Assembly: GCA_946699065.1 (NCBI GenBank)
Contig: CAMPDV010000105.1
Span: 62,001-126,000 of the forward strand
DNA from: Loxodes magnus
Taxonomy: Eukaryota; Ciliophora; Karyorelictea; Loxodida; Loxodidae
DNA length: 64,000 nt
Direction of reading: 5' to 3'
The position numbers and the translations under genes were made by a program. This document shows, one piece after another, positions 1 to 11,628 of the stretch. The notes beneath the pieces are model-generated. The model worked only from the letters and a program-made list of their open reading frames with translations. It did no database searches and was not told the DNA's origin. Position 1 is the first letter of the stretch. Each line of letters opens with the position of its first letter.

Positions 1-1356
1 TTCTATCTATCTACGCTTTATTAAATCTTTATTGCAAGTTTCCTTTAATTTTTTCTTACATATCTTGCTAATTTTAGTTCCTAATTATTTTCCTCTTAGT
101 CAAAATTTTATAAAATATAAAAATTATCCTTTTTTGCTCTATAGTATTTTCCTATTTATTTTTTCGTTCTATTTTCTTTTCTATGTATCTTTTTTTCTAG
201 CATATATTGATATAATATTTTATTATCAAATCAGCTTTAGCTCTTTTTTACTCTTCTTAAGTTCTAATGAATTTCTCGAATTTGGCCGTTCCTCATGTTA
301 TATAAAATAGTTTTCTTCCTTATCTCTCTACTCCTATTGCTCTTAGATTTCAAATATATATTCATCTTCCTTCTTTGTATTTTACACTTTTTTATGATAT
401 ATCTCATTTCTATTGCATCTTTGCAAAAAGAGCATTTGACTTGTCACAACTAGATGTCTTTCTTTTAAGCAATCCTAGTTCCCATTAAATCTCGTTCTTA
501 TTCTAAATATGTGGCATATTTTCTTTTTATCTGTTTTTTATTGTATCTCAGATAGTTGGGTGGGCCTATTAAATATAAATCAAATAATGTTTTACTATAC
601 TGTAATATTGTTATCTTTTACTCCATTCTTTTTCTTCTTCTACGTATACTCTATATTATCAAATTGCCCGATTAATGTTTTTCTTTCCTTTTTAACTAAT
701 ATTACCATCGTCTATAAATATATCTTTGCCCTCAATTTATAATTCTTATTTTATTGAAGTGTAATATTATTTAAATATAAAGTTCTATTTTTTACTTAGG
801 TCGAACGTAAATCAGTAAGTTGTTTTTCCTTAGTTACCTACTATTCTGCCTCTTAATCTCAACGTTTTCTGTCATTGTTAATGTTTAAATTTAATAAATT
901 ATAGTTTATGTTCTAACATCTCATTATGCCTTAAAAATGGACATCTATGATTGTACGACAATATCTTCTCAATATTTTTTCTAATTGTTCCATCATTTAT
1001 TTTCCTAACGAATTATTTGCAATATGAAATATTTCTATTCCATAGCTGAAAACTGAGCTTATGAAAGTTCTTATCATTATTCCTGCATTATATGGTGTTG
1101 ATTCCTTATTCATTGTTATTTTTCCCATTATTCATGTTTACATCTTTTATGATGCTTCTAGTCTATTCTCCATGTGTTTTCAAAACTGATGTTCTCTTCT
1201 ATTATATGGCTTAGGTACTAAAAGGTTGTTACTCTTTCAATCCTTAAATTTTCCACCTCTATAGTATTCCAATATTTTCTCAGTTACTATATCTACTGCT
1301 TTTCATAGCATTCATTCATTTTTATTGTAATTTCCAATTTATATTTTTCTGCTCAT

Positions 1357-2200
1357 AAAAAATATATGGAAGGATTCAAAAGAGGTTTCTACACCACTTA
1401 CAAAAAGTTGGAGAGGAAGCCTGAATCCAATCTAGGCCAGTCGTCTTTTTTTTAACCTTAGCTTTCTTCTTAATCTTAACAATCTGGGATTCAAGCAGAA
1501 GAAATTTTTGAAAGCGACTCACGGTATAAGTCCTACATTGGAGGAAAAGCCAAGAAAGCAGATGAAATCTGCTCTTCACCAGCAGGTGTCAGAATTTAAT
1601 CCTTCTGGCCAGACAGGCGTGAAGTAGCTCATCAAAGTGGTACTGAACCTCCAGGTAGAGGTTAGGAAACTGAGAAAGGATAATGAGAAACATTTCTAAA
1701 ATCAGAATAACTAATTCTAAAATTAGTTTCAGTAACAACTGATTTGAGTAACAGACTGGAAAAATTAGAAAAGAAGTTAGACGAACAAAGGGGAGATCCA
1801 ATGATGATTGAAGAGACCATCATGAAGACTAGGGTTAAACCACAAAAAGTAGTGAAGAATTGTTACTACTGCAATTCGACAAAACATTTGTGATGATGCT
1901 GCAAGAAATTCCAAAATTTCAAGACGTAATATTTGAATAAATAAAGAAGAATACAAGCACAGCAAAGGAAGAAAAAAAATTAAGTAGAGACAAATCAGAG
2001 AGAAATTATACTTAAAAAAATTAAGTTTGATCTACAAGAGAAAATCTGATTAGAAATGAAGATAGACCTGGAAATGACTGAGCATTAGGAGAAGAGAGGA
2101 AGAGAGATTTTTAAAACTTTATTTTTAATACCGGAGCAATCTACGTCCAGTATGAAGAGGTGGAAATCCTCAATAATTGCTAAACTTAATTTGTCCTATT
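1357..2200 (+). mobile_element. ORF1-only retroelement insertion O1 with target-site duplication
   Basis: An 844-bp segment lies inside the minus-strand RT remnant. It is bounded by CTGCTCAT preceded by a T run at 1344-1356 and again at 2201-2215, as expected of a target-site duplication. Joining the RT frame across the insertion gives an uninterrupted reading (SQWEQLEEIIENL, then KYKLEI). The interior carries one gene, an ORF1-type coiled-coil/CCHC protein. There is no reverse transcriptase, so mobilisation would depend on another element. Confidence 0.72.
1366..2195 (+). pseudogene. ORF1-type protein, coiled coil plus CCHC zinc knuckle (copy O1)
   Basis: It starts MEGFKRGFYTT, the same opening as the copies at 14.0, 35.6 and 48.6 kb, which supports the ATG. 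A Q/S-rich stretch follows, then a heptad-like segment (LIKVVLNLQVEVRKLRKDNE, about 1600-1670) and a CCHC knuckle at 1861-1902 (CYYCNSTKHLWWCC, with the two W written TGATGA). A basic, Q-rich tail continues to about 2195. Two shifts of opposite sense, near 1500 and 1735, put the middle in another frame, and about 100 bp present in O4 is missing. Known LINE ORF1 proteins bind element RNA; that role is inferred from the knuckle and coiled coil. Confidence 0.7.
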
Positions 2201-3009
2201 TTTTTTCCTGCTCATGAGGTTAAATTTTCGATTATTTCCTCTAATTATTCCCATTAACTTATTAATTCTAGGTCATTTGCATATGCAAATATCCTGCTTA
2301 TTTTTTTATGTATACCCCTTAGTTTTTATAGTCTATCATAATTTCCAGTTATTAATCTTCCAAACTATGGAGAAATCTTGCTATTATCAAGTTAAACAGT
2401 CTCGGCGACATTATGCTTCCCTATTTTAGCCCTTTATATGTCTCGAATGCCTTTGCTATTTAATCATTGATTTTCAGTTTAATCTCTTCTTCACAATAGA
2501 AGTTTGCTAAAATTTTAATTATCTATTTCGATATTTTTAGATAATTTAGGATTTATCATATATCTTTCCTTTGTACCGAGTCATAAGCTTCTTAATATCA
2601 ACAAATATCACAAAAGCATCTTTTTATTCTGAATTAATCATTTCTACACTGTTCTTAGATTGAAGATTTATAGTGCGCATGATTTACCTTTTTTGAAACC
2701 ATATTAGTATTCGCTTTCATATTATATTTCACTAGGTCTTTATAATAAAAATTAATTTTAGTAGCTCCATCTTTAATAGATTCACTAAAACTTGTACTTA
2801 TATAACACAAAATTATACTTATTTATCCTTTAAATTTTTTTAAGTTCATTTCGTCAATTTTCTTCTATTTTGAAATTATTTCTTCATCGTAACATTTATC
2901 TTCTTGTCATATTTGGAATTATATTCTTTAAATACCCACCGCGATCCATTATAACTTGACTTGCAAGATACTTCCAAAATTCCTTTTTACTTCTTGGAAT
3001 ATCTATACA

Positions 3010-3200
3010 AATAGATGGACATTTATTCAAGCCAAAATTTGGAAATAAGAAACTTAAAGAATTAAAAAAACGTCTCCTTCATGAAATTCTTTTAGTTTCT
3101 CAAGTTAATCAACTTGAGTAGGAGAAAGAGTTAATTTCATTCGAGAGAATTATAGTTAAAAGAAATAAAAAGAAAAATTTAAAATAGTCAAAATTAATTT
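3010..3200 (+). other. Short coding-like remnant upstream of K1
   Basis: One frame reads as a charged, helical segment (KELKKRLLHEILLVSQ, then QLEQEKELISFERI). It has no recognisable domain and no matching copy elsewhere in the window. It could be the tail of a retroelement ORF or chance. The following bases up to 3311 are AT-rich and unlike the upstream flanks of K2, K4, K5 or K6. Confidence 0.25.
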
Positions 3201-3311
3201 AAATGCTTATTAATCTTAATTAAAATATATATTTTTCTGTAAAATAAATAAACTATTTTTTTCAAATTTTTTCTGTTTTTAAGATATTATAATTATATTT
3301 AAAAATTTAAA

Positions 3312-4959
3312 ATGCAAGGAAGAAATGAATGCAGCAAATGCGGAAGTTTGTTTGATTTAGCTTCTAAAAAGCCATTAAGGTTAAAATGCAAACATGCCAT
3401 GTGCTAGTAATGTGCTGTTTAAATTGAGAATTAATTTAATAAAATTTAATGTCCATGATGTCAAGTTCTAAACGAAAAAAGCGTTTTAAGTACTGAAATT
3501 GCTATTGAGCTCTTAATTAACTAAAATGAACAGATAGAACTTAATAAATGTGAAAAACATAAATCTTATGAAAAAACTCTCTTTTGCTAAAATGATAAAG
3601 AAACACTTTGTCCTTCTTGTGCTTTTCTAGAAAAACATTAAGGACATAAAATTATTGAAATCAGTGAAAAACTAGAAAGCTTAAAATAAAATGAAATTAA
3701 AAATACTGACTTGTTGTTTGAAAAACTCATTAAAATAAACGGAAAATAAATAGAAACTTTAAAATAATAATAAGAAAAACTATAATAAGAAATTCAATAA
3801 AAAGTAAATTAAATTAATTAAGTTACTACTAATTTAATAGAATAAATTAATAAAGTTAGATAAGGTAGAATTGAGAAAATAGAAAGTGAAAGTAAAATTC
3901 ATTTAAATTGATATAAAGAATAAATAGAAAAAGTAGAAAATATATAAGAATTATTGAAAAGAGTAAGACCATAAAACAGAGAAAATATAACAGAACTATT
4001 AGATTTTATAGGTAAAATAGAAGGATTATAAAAGTAAGTACAAGAAATAGAAGGAAGAAATATATAAATATAAATAGAAGAATAATTAAATAAAAATATA
4101 ATAACTTCTTTGCAAAAAATTATGAAAATATAAATAATATATGAATAAGGTTTTATAAAAATGATAGAGGAAAATTAAAAATAAGAATTAAAAACAATAG
4201 TAACTATTTGCAAAAATTCACAAATGAAAAAAAGTTTTGAAATAATAAGTAATAAAATTAGTAATGAAGAAATAAATATTCCTTAAACTTATAGTAATTA
4301 TACTTAAGTAGAATAAATAAATGATTAGAAACTAATAATATCAGGTGGAAATACAGGAAATAAAGATTATACAATATATGAAAATGGATAAATATAATCT
4401 TTATAAATGTAAAATCCAAGAGAATGCCACAGAACAATAGCTGCAAATAATTATAGTTTCATAATATCAGGATATTAGAATAATAAAGGTGTAAAGGAAT
4501 GTGAAGCTTTCAATTTTTAAAGCAAATAGTTTAATAAAATACAAGATATAATATATGGAGTAGAAGGATTTGGAGGATGTTATGTGAATTAAGAGATTTA
4601 AGTTTTTGGAGGGAAAAATGATGACACTTATGTTGATAAGATATAACTATATAATATAGATAGGAATGAATGAATGAAAAGTACTTGAAAATATGTAACT
4701 TCCTGTTAAAACTTGCACAAATGCAGTTTATTTAATAATTCTAACTAAAAATCTTGTTTGATTGAACACTAGTAATAGCAAGATGGATACTTATATATAT
4801 GATATAAAATTTTAGAAACATGGAAATTAGTTTCCTGGGAGTTTATATACATATACCTAACCTTAATTTGTATAAAATCAAGTTTATTAATATGATAGTA
4901 ATACGAATTTATATAAGTATGATATAAATAATTCAAAGTGGGAAAATCAAGGATCTTGA
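3312..4959 (+). pseudogene. K1: RING / B-box / coiled-coil / Kelch protein, frameshifted
   Basis: It begins MQGRNECSKCG and has a C3HC4 RING (final pair CPWC with W as TGA), then a B-box (CEKHKSYEKTLFC, then CPSC and HQGH), a Q/E/K-rich coiled coil to about 4150, and Kelch-like repeats from about 4310 (LIISGGN, then VFGGKN). Near 4664-4677 a GAAT-type repeat is four bases longer than in K4 and K6, which shifts the frame just at the conserved NEW. The total of 1648 bp is not a multiple of three. The terminal UGA at 4957-4959 follows WENQGS. The RING half differs more from the other copies than the Kelch half does. In this architecture RINGs are typically E3 ubiquitin ligases; substrates are unknown. 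Confidence 0.85.
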
Positions 4960-6520
4960 TTTCAATCATTTAAGATTAATTTTTTATTTAAGACTTAAAT
5001 AATTAATATATTCTTAAAAGAATTTTTTATATAAATAAAAATATCTTTTTAGATTAATAATTTAAAGAAAATCAAAAATTTAGAGTTTTATATCTTATTT
5101 AATATACTATATTTTCTTATTTTACCGTTTTATGTTAATATTAAAAAAAATTAAAACTACTATAATTTTATTTATCTTAAAGATTTTCTATAACTCTAAA
5201 TGTTTTAATTTTAAATTAGTTCTTCTTTACTAAAAAATACATTTTTATTTAATTTAGATCTTTTTAATTGTTTCAATTTCTCATCTAATAAATATTTGAT
5301 TACATCTTATTTAAATCATAATTGCATGTTTTTGATGTAATAAAAAAAGGTATTTTTAACGAAATAATTTCAAATTTAATTTAAATCTAAAATATTTATA
5401 AAAGTGGCTATATAATAATGAAAATCTAGACATCTGCCTATTTATATTTATTAACTGTGCAGAAAATTCTATATATAAGAGAAATGAAATGAAGGGAAAG
5501 CTTTTAAGCTCTTTAAGCTTTTTAAATTCCTATTTGCCTAAATAAACTGCTGAAAATTACTCACATAAGTGGATACCTTCTTGTCAAAATAAATCCAAAT
5601 AATTAAATTTATAAAATTGAAAAGTTTCGTAAGTCAACATATAAAAATGTGTAGATATCTTACTAAAAGATAGTTCGTTTTAATTTGCAATAATTAAGAT
5701 GTTATTCTGAAATATTACAGATTTAAAAAATAAAATTTTTTTTAAAAGAAACGATTATAAAATAAAATAATTAAAATGCTTTATAGAAAGATATTTATTT
5801 TTTAACATATAAACATCTTTTGAGTTTTTTTTGTTAAAGCAAATTTTTTAATATCAGAATAGTAGTTATGAGTTTATAATAATGGATTCTACCTAAAATA
5901 AGAAAATATATAGAACATATATAGCAGAACATTCTCATTTGTCCATAAAGAGACCGATCGGAGAAAGCAGTATGATTAACAGTATAGCTCACTCAAACAT
6001 TAAAAGTTAATCATTATTTTTCTAAAATTAGCTAATGCTACATATATTTGTTATTTTTTTCATAAAATAATTTTTCTTTTAAAAGATGTTTGCATTTTAA
6101 ATTTATTGAGTAATTTACAATCAAATAAGTCAAAAATTAAAAAACATAAAAAACTGATCCTTAAAGTTTTGTCTAATTCTAATTGAACAAAAATTAGATT
6201 GATTATAGAAGATATAAATCAAAAATTTATTTTTTGTTGCTTTTTTAATTATTTAGATTAAAATATATTTAGATATAGAATCATTTTTTTTAATGTAAAT
6301 TTAAAACATTTTCATATATTAAAATCTTATAAAATAAAAACTAAGTAGACTAACATTAGTAGAAGATTGATCAATTTAGTGTAAATATTATCTTGAATAT
6401 TAATTTAAAACAAAATTTTAATAAAAATGGCAGAAGGTCTCAGAAGGGTTTTTTTCTAGCTCAATAAAAAAGGAAAGAAAACCAGAGACCTCTAATTCTT
6501 CTTCTATTACGTCTTCTTTA
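4960..6520. other. Conserved AT-rich flank after K1, no gene recognised
   Basis: The sequence is nearly the same as 39557-41103, and its right part is also similar to 57480-58130. No motif-bearing reading frame was found on either strand. It includes the block at 5905-6010 listed separately, and a short clustered GC-richer piece near 5460-5600 that is also kept in the partner copy. Confidence 0.6.
5905..6010. other. Conserved non-coding block (copy 1 of 3)
   Basis: A GC-richer stretch with the core AGACCGATCGGAGAAAGCAG is surrounded by AT-rich sequence. Equivalent blocks lie at 40500-40600 and 57590-57690; the last sits in a much more diverged segment. The core contains the palindrome CCGATCGG. 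No coding frame is evident. It could be a small RNA gene, a promoter-like site or part of an unrecognised repeat. Confidence 0.35.
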
Positions 6521-6852
6521 ATAAATAAATGAGATTATAGAGCGCATAGCAACTCAATGGTGCGCAGCTCTTTAATAAAGATTTTTGAAGTTAAAAATTC
6601 CTTGTTGAAGTCTTCCACAGTGCTAGCATTCCCTTGTGATTTTGTCTTCTATAGGGCCGCAATCAGAATGCTACCCTAAGAGACCTTAGTATCTGGCATC
6701 TTTCGTCATTAATGCTACTTGATGCCTCTTCGATCTTGTCTTCTCTTCTCTTCTCTTCTCTTGGCTGGTTCTTCACCTATGGGGTATTTCCTGGTGCCAG
6801 AGTTTAAGTCAATTTCAATTGGAGGATTGTTCCTCCCTATTTATTTATATAT
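6521..6852 (+). repeat. Type A dispersed repeat, copy A1
   Basis: The element starts AATAAATAAATGAGATTATA followed by AGAGCGC and a stem-loop head, and ends with an inverted GGAGGA...TCCTCC hairpin and CTATTTATTTATA. The ends are imperfect inverted repeats of each other. Full copies lie at 14844, 34402, 41104 and 49321, with a fragment at 30964. This copy has a CTTCT run of five units near 6737 where A4 has two. No convincing coding frame is present. A SINE or a MITE would both fit. Confidence 0.75.
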
Positions 6853-6899
6853 AGCATAATAATTTTCTTAGGCTCTTTAAACCTCAAATTTTGAAAACT

Positions 6900-7585
6900 A
6901 AAGATTATCTTAAATTGAATAAGAAATTAAAGCAATAGAAACTGACTAAAACATGCTAGACTCTTCACTCACATATCCACGAGCAAGCAATTACATAAAA
7001 AGTGGTAACTAAAAAATAATGTAGAAATAGAAAAATGATGAATAGCTAATAATAGAATAACTTATAAAATTTATACGTAACCTATAAGAAGAAGTTTAAA
7101 TATTAAAGAAATAAAACCAAAAAAATTATTATAGAAAAGTTAAAACAATGAAGAAAGATTAATAAAACAGGAAATCGAAGTGAAACTTATGGGAAAAAAA
7201 TAATTTGACCTTAAACCTTTGCTGAAAATAAAACGAAACTAGAATACAAAAAGCCAATAGAGATAACTCCTCCCAGAAGGATCGTCAAGTTATGCTACCA
7301 GGGCAAATCAAGATTCTACACATACAAGAGATGCAAGATATATTTGGATAAACAGAGAAGAAACAGTGAAGAGATTTGGAAAGAACTGTCAAGAATTTAT
7401 GTAGATAAGGATGCAAGAATATTTAGAAAGAGGCTTTTTCAAGGGAGTACCAGAACTCCAAAAAAATTGGGAGTCCCGAATTTTTTTAAACCTCGAGGAA
7501 CAAACTCTGGAGGTATATATTGAAGGGGTTTAAAATCCCTGGAGATACGAAAGCTTTAATTTAGTATATTATTATTATTAAAACA
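6900..7585 (+). pseudogene. Degenerate ORF1-type gene O2 (near-CCHC)
   Basis: Lys/Gln-rich coiled-coil-like sequence runs into EITPPRRIVKLCYQGKSRF, with H-x4-C following. This is a CCHC knuckle whose second Cys has become Gly (GGC instead of TGC). It is followed by a basic segment (KIYLDKQRRNSEEIWKEL) and a tail up to an ATT-repeat at about 7567-7581. The same gene occurs at 41460-42125. The N-terminal start is not recognisable and at least one frame change lies near 7200. The position just after a type A repeat is shared with the partner copy. Confidence 0.6.
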
Positions 7586-7603
7586 AAATTTTAAATAAAC
7601 AAA

Positions 7604-7800
7604 TTTGATTTTAGAGCGTCGCAGGTCTTTCAATATTAATATTAATATTAATAAAAGTGATCTCATACTTTATGATCTTCCGAGCTTATCCATCATTCTC
7701 CGTAGTGGCATCTAGTGCGAGATTACTTGAATGCAGTATACATTGCACCAGATTACCTATTACTTCTTCCGTTCGCGGCCAACATCCATATTTTATATAA
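7604..7800 (+). repeat. Type B dispersed repeat, copy B1, internally deleted
   Basis: The head GATTTTAGAGCGTCGCAGG and an AATATT repeat are followed directly by the distal part (CTTCCGAGCTTATCC to GCGGCCAACATCCATA). About 200 bp present in the duplicate B3 (42183-42583) are missing between short similar sequences. This copy is therefore the younger, damaged version of B3. Confidence 0.75.
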
Positions 7801-8925
7801 TAAAGATAAAAATTTTTATATTATTAAAAGCCAAATTTTGCTGAGAACCTAAATTAAAATATTATCAACAATTAAACTTGAAATAATAAAGCAATAAGAA
7901 GATGGATAAATATCTAAAAATAAAGAATAACTTTGCTACAAAAATAAATAGAAAATTTAAAATATAAATTAAAAATAATAAAAAATATCTAAAGAAAGAC
8001 ATATCCTATTATATTTTTTATTAATTAGGAAAATTTTTTAAAAACATATAATTTAAATAATATAATTTATAAACTTAAAAATTTAAATCTCTATTAAATT
8101 TATGATTATTTATAAATAAAATAATATTTAAATTATTTTCAAATATGCAAAAATTATAATCATTATAAGTTTTATACTAAAATGTTAGATCTATAAAGTA
8201 AAATTAATTTTAAGCAAACAAATTATATCTTACTTAAAGTCTTATAATTAATCTTCCTATATATAAATTTTATTTTAAGGAAATAAAAATCAAAGAATTT
8301 TTCTATTTAAGCAATAAAATTCTTTCTTAAATCGTTTTATTTCTTTCAGACTGCATATATTTCTTTTGAAAAATGTAGATATTTAAATTTCAATAATATT
8401 TCAGATCATAAATTAAATTAATCAACATATGAAAGTTCTCCTTTAATAGAATCCTCTTTCTATTTAAAAGCGTCATTAAGGCCGTAATATGATTCAAATT
8501 TGATTTTTCAAGTTTAGATTTCATTATTTTCATCTCAGTCTTCTTTCATAAGTTCTAATAATTAATAATTAGTCAATTTTTATTATAAATCTCTTTGCTT
8601 TTTTCAATTAGTTAATCTTATGATTAAATTCATTATTAATTACTTGTACTTTCAACTCAATTTTTTTATTCTTATATCTGAATCTTTTTTTCTTAGCATC
8701 GTTTTTTCATTTTCACTCTATGATTTTTTTATTCGTGCTTTGTTTTTCATTTTTTGAATGCTTACAATAGGTTGGTCTACTAGATATTTCATAATTATTT
8801 ATAATTTAAAGACACAAAAATGATATGATAATAAATATTAATAGACTGAGAGATAATAATATAATAACTTGTTTCTATGGTATAAACTTTATTTGTTTTA
8901 CCACATATTAATTTATTATTTAAAA
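7801..8925 (-). other. Conserved region downstream of fam2, coding status uncertain
   Basis: The region is closely matched at 42584-43680 and, less closely, at 59912-60740. On the minus strand around 8480-8800 a Lys-rich frame (QLIEKSKEIYNKNW, then KSKLEKSNLNHI) is kept in three copies, so the fam2 protein may continue here or a second ORF may follow. Two frames look equally plausible, so no CDS is called. The part left of 8440 is AT-rich without a motif. Confidence 0.35.
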
Positions 8926-8929
8926 ATAA

Positions 8930-9576
8930 ATGTTCACTTCAAACTTGCTTGGATATACACTGTCATGAATCTTGATAGGTTTAAGATCATTTTTCTTAAT
9001 TTTTTCACTTAGTTCAAATCCCAATCATTTTCTATTACATTTCTTCATTAGATATATAGAGAAGCTTTATTCAGTTCTATTAATTTTGTCCTATAAGTTA
9101 GATTTCACTTCTACAGTATACTTTATATATATCTTACCATTATTTTTATTCGCCTCTATTTACATTAAAATTTGTAGTAGTTCAGTACTTTATTTCCTGC
9201 TCGCTTGCAATATTAGCATACCATTACTCTCCGATAAAGAATCTCTTTCGTTGTAGTTATTGTTCTATATTTTTGGGTCATTGAATCATTTTAGTTGTAT
9301 TGGTTTAGAGATTTTGAAATTATAAGTTTACTTTACGATCTATTCTGTTAATGAAATTCTTACTTAACCATACAATAGGGGCAGTTTTAGAGTTAATTCT
9401 TATCGTGTATATTAAAAAATTTCATAATTTTGATCAATTCTTAAAATCCTTGATAAAGTTCAGTAACAGCTTTGCTAAATTATAATTCTCATCTAAAGAA
9501 AGTAGATATTATTGGCAACATTCTTCTAAGAATTATTAGGTTTTGTTGGATTTGTCTGTTATTTCTTAGATATCAT
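8930..9576 (-). CDS. fam2: conserved protein of unknown function, copy a
   Basis: The start MISKKQQTNPTKPNN is matched by MIPKKQQ in copy d and MVPKKQK in copy e, which fixes the ATG. The same frame continues through SLSESNGMLILQASRKQST, a segment KYTVEVKSNLQDK, FELSEKIKKND and IKIHDS.YPSKFEVNIYF. I recognise no domain; the product looks soluble, basic and without signal peptide. It lies about 415 bp behind K2 in the same orientation, a spacing repeated behind K5 and K7. The C-terminal end is uncertain. The plus-strand open frame across this stretch is its antisense. Confidence 0.5.
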
Positions 9577-9991
9577 TTATATATAAAAAAAATAAAATTA
9601 ATAAATTTAAAAAAAAACTAGTATTTTACAATTTAATTAAATATAAGCAAATCATGATTCAAGCAAAATTAATTTTTAGAATTAAATATTTTAAATTCTA
9701 TAAAGTATATTATTTTATAGTGACTGTGGATTTATTAAAAATTTTATTTTTTATTTTTTATTGTAATATACTGATATTAAAAAAATATGGTTATTATATT
9801 TCAAGCTTTTTAGAAATCAAATTAAAATGATAAAGTGAATAGTATTAAATTAAATAGAATACATAGTTTTAAAATTTTATTTTTATTTAAGGTATTATTC
9901 CAAAATTATTTTAATCTAAAATGTTAATATTCTGATAAAAACCTTTTGCTTATTTGATTTAAAGTAAAAACCATAGTTAAAATGTTTAAAA

Positions 9992-11628
9992 TCAAGTTCC
10001 TTGCGTTTTCCACTTTCTAATAGTTAAATCATACTTATATAAAATCGTATTACAATCATATTGAAAAACTTAATTTTTCACAAATTAAGGTTAAGTAAAG
10101 ACATAAGTACCACCTGGAAATTTATCTCCATGTCTTGTAAATTTTGAATCATATATATATGTATCCATATTATTACCAGAATTAAATCATACTAAACTTT
10201 ATTTTAAAAAATCTAAATAAATTGCACTTGTACAAGTTTTAACAGAAAGTTACATATTTTCAAGTACTTTTCATTCATTCATATCTATATTATATAATTA
10301 TATCTTATCAATGCAATTTCCATCATTATTTCCCCCAAAAACTTATATTACTTAATCTACATTACATCCTCCAAACCCTTCTACTCCAAGTATTATATCT
10401 TGTATTTTAGTAAACTATTTACTTTAAAAATTGAATACTTCGCATTCCTTTACACCTTTATCTTTTTAACATCCTGATATTATTAAATTATTAATTTTTA
10501 CAGTTATTGTTCTATGGCATTTTCTTGGATTTAACATTTATAAAAATTATGCTTTTCCATTTTTATATATTGTATAATCTTTATCTCATGTATTTCCACC
10601 TGATATTATTAACTTCTAATCATTTATTTACTCTATTTAAGTTCAATTGTGGTATATTTAAGGGATATTTATTTCTTCATTGTTAAATTTTTTACTTAAT
10701 ATTTCATAACTTCTTTTGGTTTTAGAATTATAACAGATTGTAATTATTGTCTTTAATTCTTATTTTTAACTTTCATTTTAAATATAAATAGATTCTTATT
10801 TCTTATTTATACTTTCATTATATTTTATATAGAACTTATTATTCTTTAAATTTATCCTTCTTCTATTTATACTTTTACACTTCTTCCTTCTATTTCTTTT
10901 ACTTACTTTTATAATCCTTCTATTTTACCTATAAAATCTAATAGTTCTGTTATATTTTCTCTGTTCTATGGTCTTACTCTTTTTAGCAGTTCTTACATAT
11001 TTTCTACTTTTTCTATTTATTCTTTATATCAATTTAAGTGAATTTTACTTTCGTTTTCTATTTTCTCAATTCTAATTTATCTAACTTTATTAATTTATTC
11101 TACTAACTTGCTGGTAACTTCATTAATTTAATTTACTTTTTCTTATATTTCTTGTTATAGTTTTTCTTATTATTATTTTAAAGTTTCTATTTATTTTCCA
11201 TTTAGTTTAATAAGTTATTCAAATAGTAAGTCAGCAGTTTTAATTTCATTTTATTTGAGATTTTCTAATTTTTCGCTAATTTCAATAATTTTATGTCCTT
11301 AATGTTTTTCTAGAAAAGCACAAGCTGGACAAAGAGTTTCTTTATCATTCTGACAAAACAATACTCTTTCATAAGATTTATGTTTTTCACATTTATTAAG
11401 TTCTATCTGCTCATTTTAGTTAGGTAAGAGCTCAATAACAAGTTCTAAGTTATAAGCTTTTTATTAAGTTTCGAATTAACATCAAGGACATTTTATAGTT
11501 CTTCAATTTTCTTCAATTTAAATTGCACATTACTAACACAGAATATGGTCGCATTTTAGTTTTTTTGGCAGTCTAATAGCTAAATCAAAAAGATTTCCAC
11601 ACTTATCACATTCATTTCTAGCCTACAT
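9992..11628 (-). pseudogene. K2: RING / B-box / coiled-coil / Kelch protein, frameshifted
   Basis: It begins MQARNECDKCGNLFDLA with a complete C3HC4 RING (CPWC, W=TGA). A B-box (CEKHKSYERVLFC, then CPACAF) and a long Q/E/K coiled coil follow. At about 10797-10803 four bases present in K5 and K4 (the CATG of ..TTCATGTC..) are missing, which shifts the frame before the Kelch part. The Kelch half keeps its motifs (GGCNV or GGN class turns, NEW with TGA) in the shifted frame and ends in a UGA after KTQGT at 9992-9994. Compared with K5, which sits at the same place in the duplicate and is intact, the loss appears recent. Confidence 0.85.

Larger units (their letters stand above)
1..3005 (-). pseudogene. 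LINE ORF2 remnant (reverse transcriptase), split by an ORF1-type insertion
   Basis: Read on the minus strand with UAR=Q and UGA=W, this shows reverse-transcriptase motifs in order. Motif A is near 2600-2640 (VDIK.AYDSVQRKD, one base out of frame inside it), motif B near 2370-2440 (GLKQGSIMSPRLFNLIIARF) and motif C near 2240-2285 (FAYANDLELIS; the usual YADD has become YAND). The region resumes at 1356 with TFQYLSHIIEEN, typical of the segment after the LINE catalytic core. The mutated YADD and the frameshift make it inactive. It is cut at 1357-2200 by an element on the opposite strand. Its sequence is not close to the RT copies at 27, 34 and 49 kb, so it is a second LINE lineage. The 5' part and the left edge are unclear. 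Confidence 0.72.

Noticed and set aside
6521..6852. Type A repeat as the 5' leader of the ORF1-type genes, since it precedes them in the same orientation
   Set aside because: In the spacers an RT segment lies between the repeat and the ORF1, and the bounded insertions O1, O7 and O8 lack it. The order is coincidental nesting.
8972..9256. Plus-strand standard-code open frame of 94 codons
   Set aside because: It is antisense to fam2 copy a; the minus-strand frame shows conserved starts and conservative substitutions.
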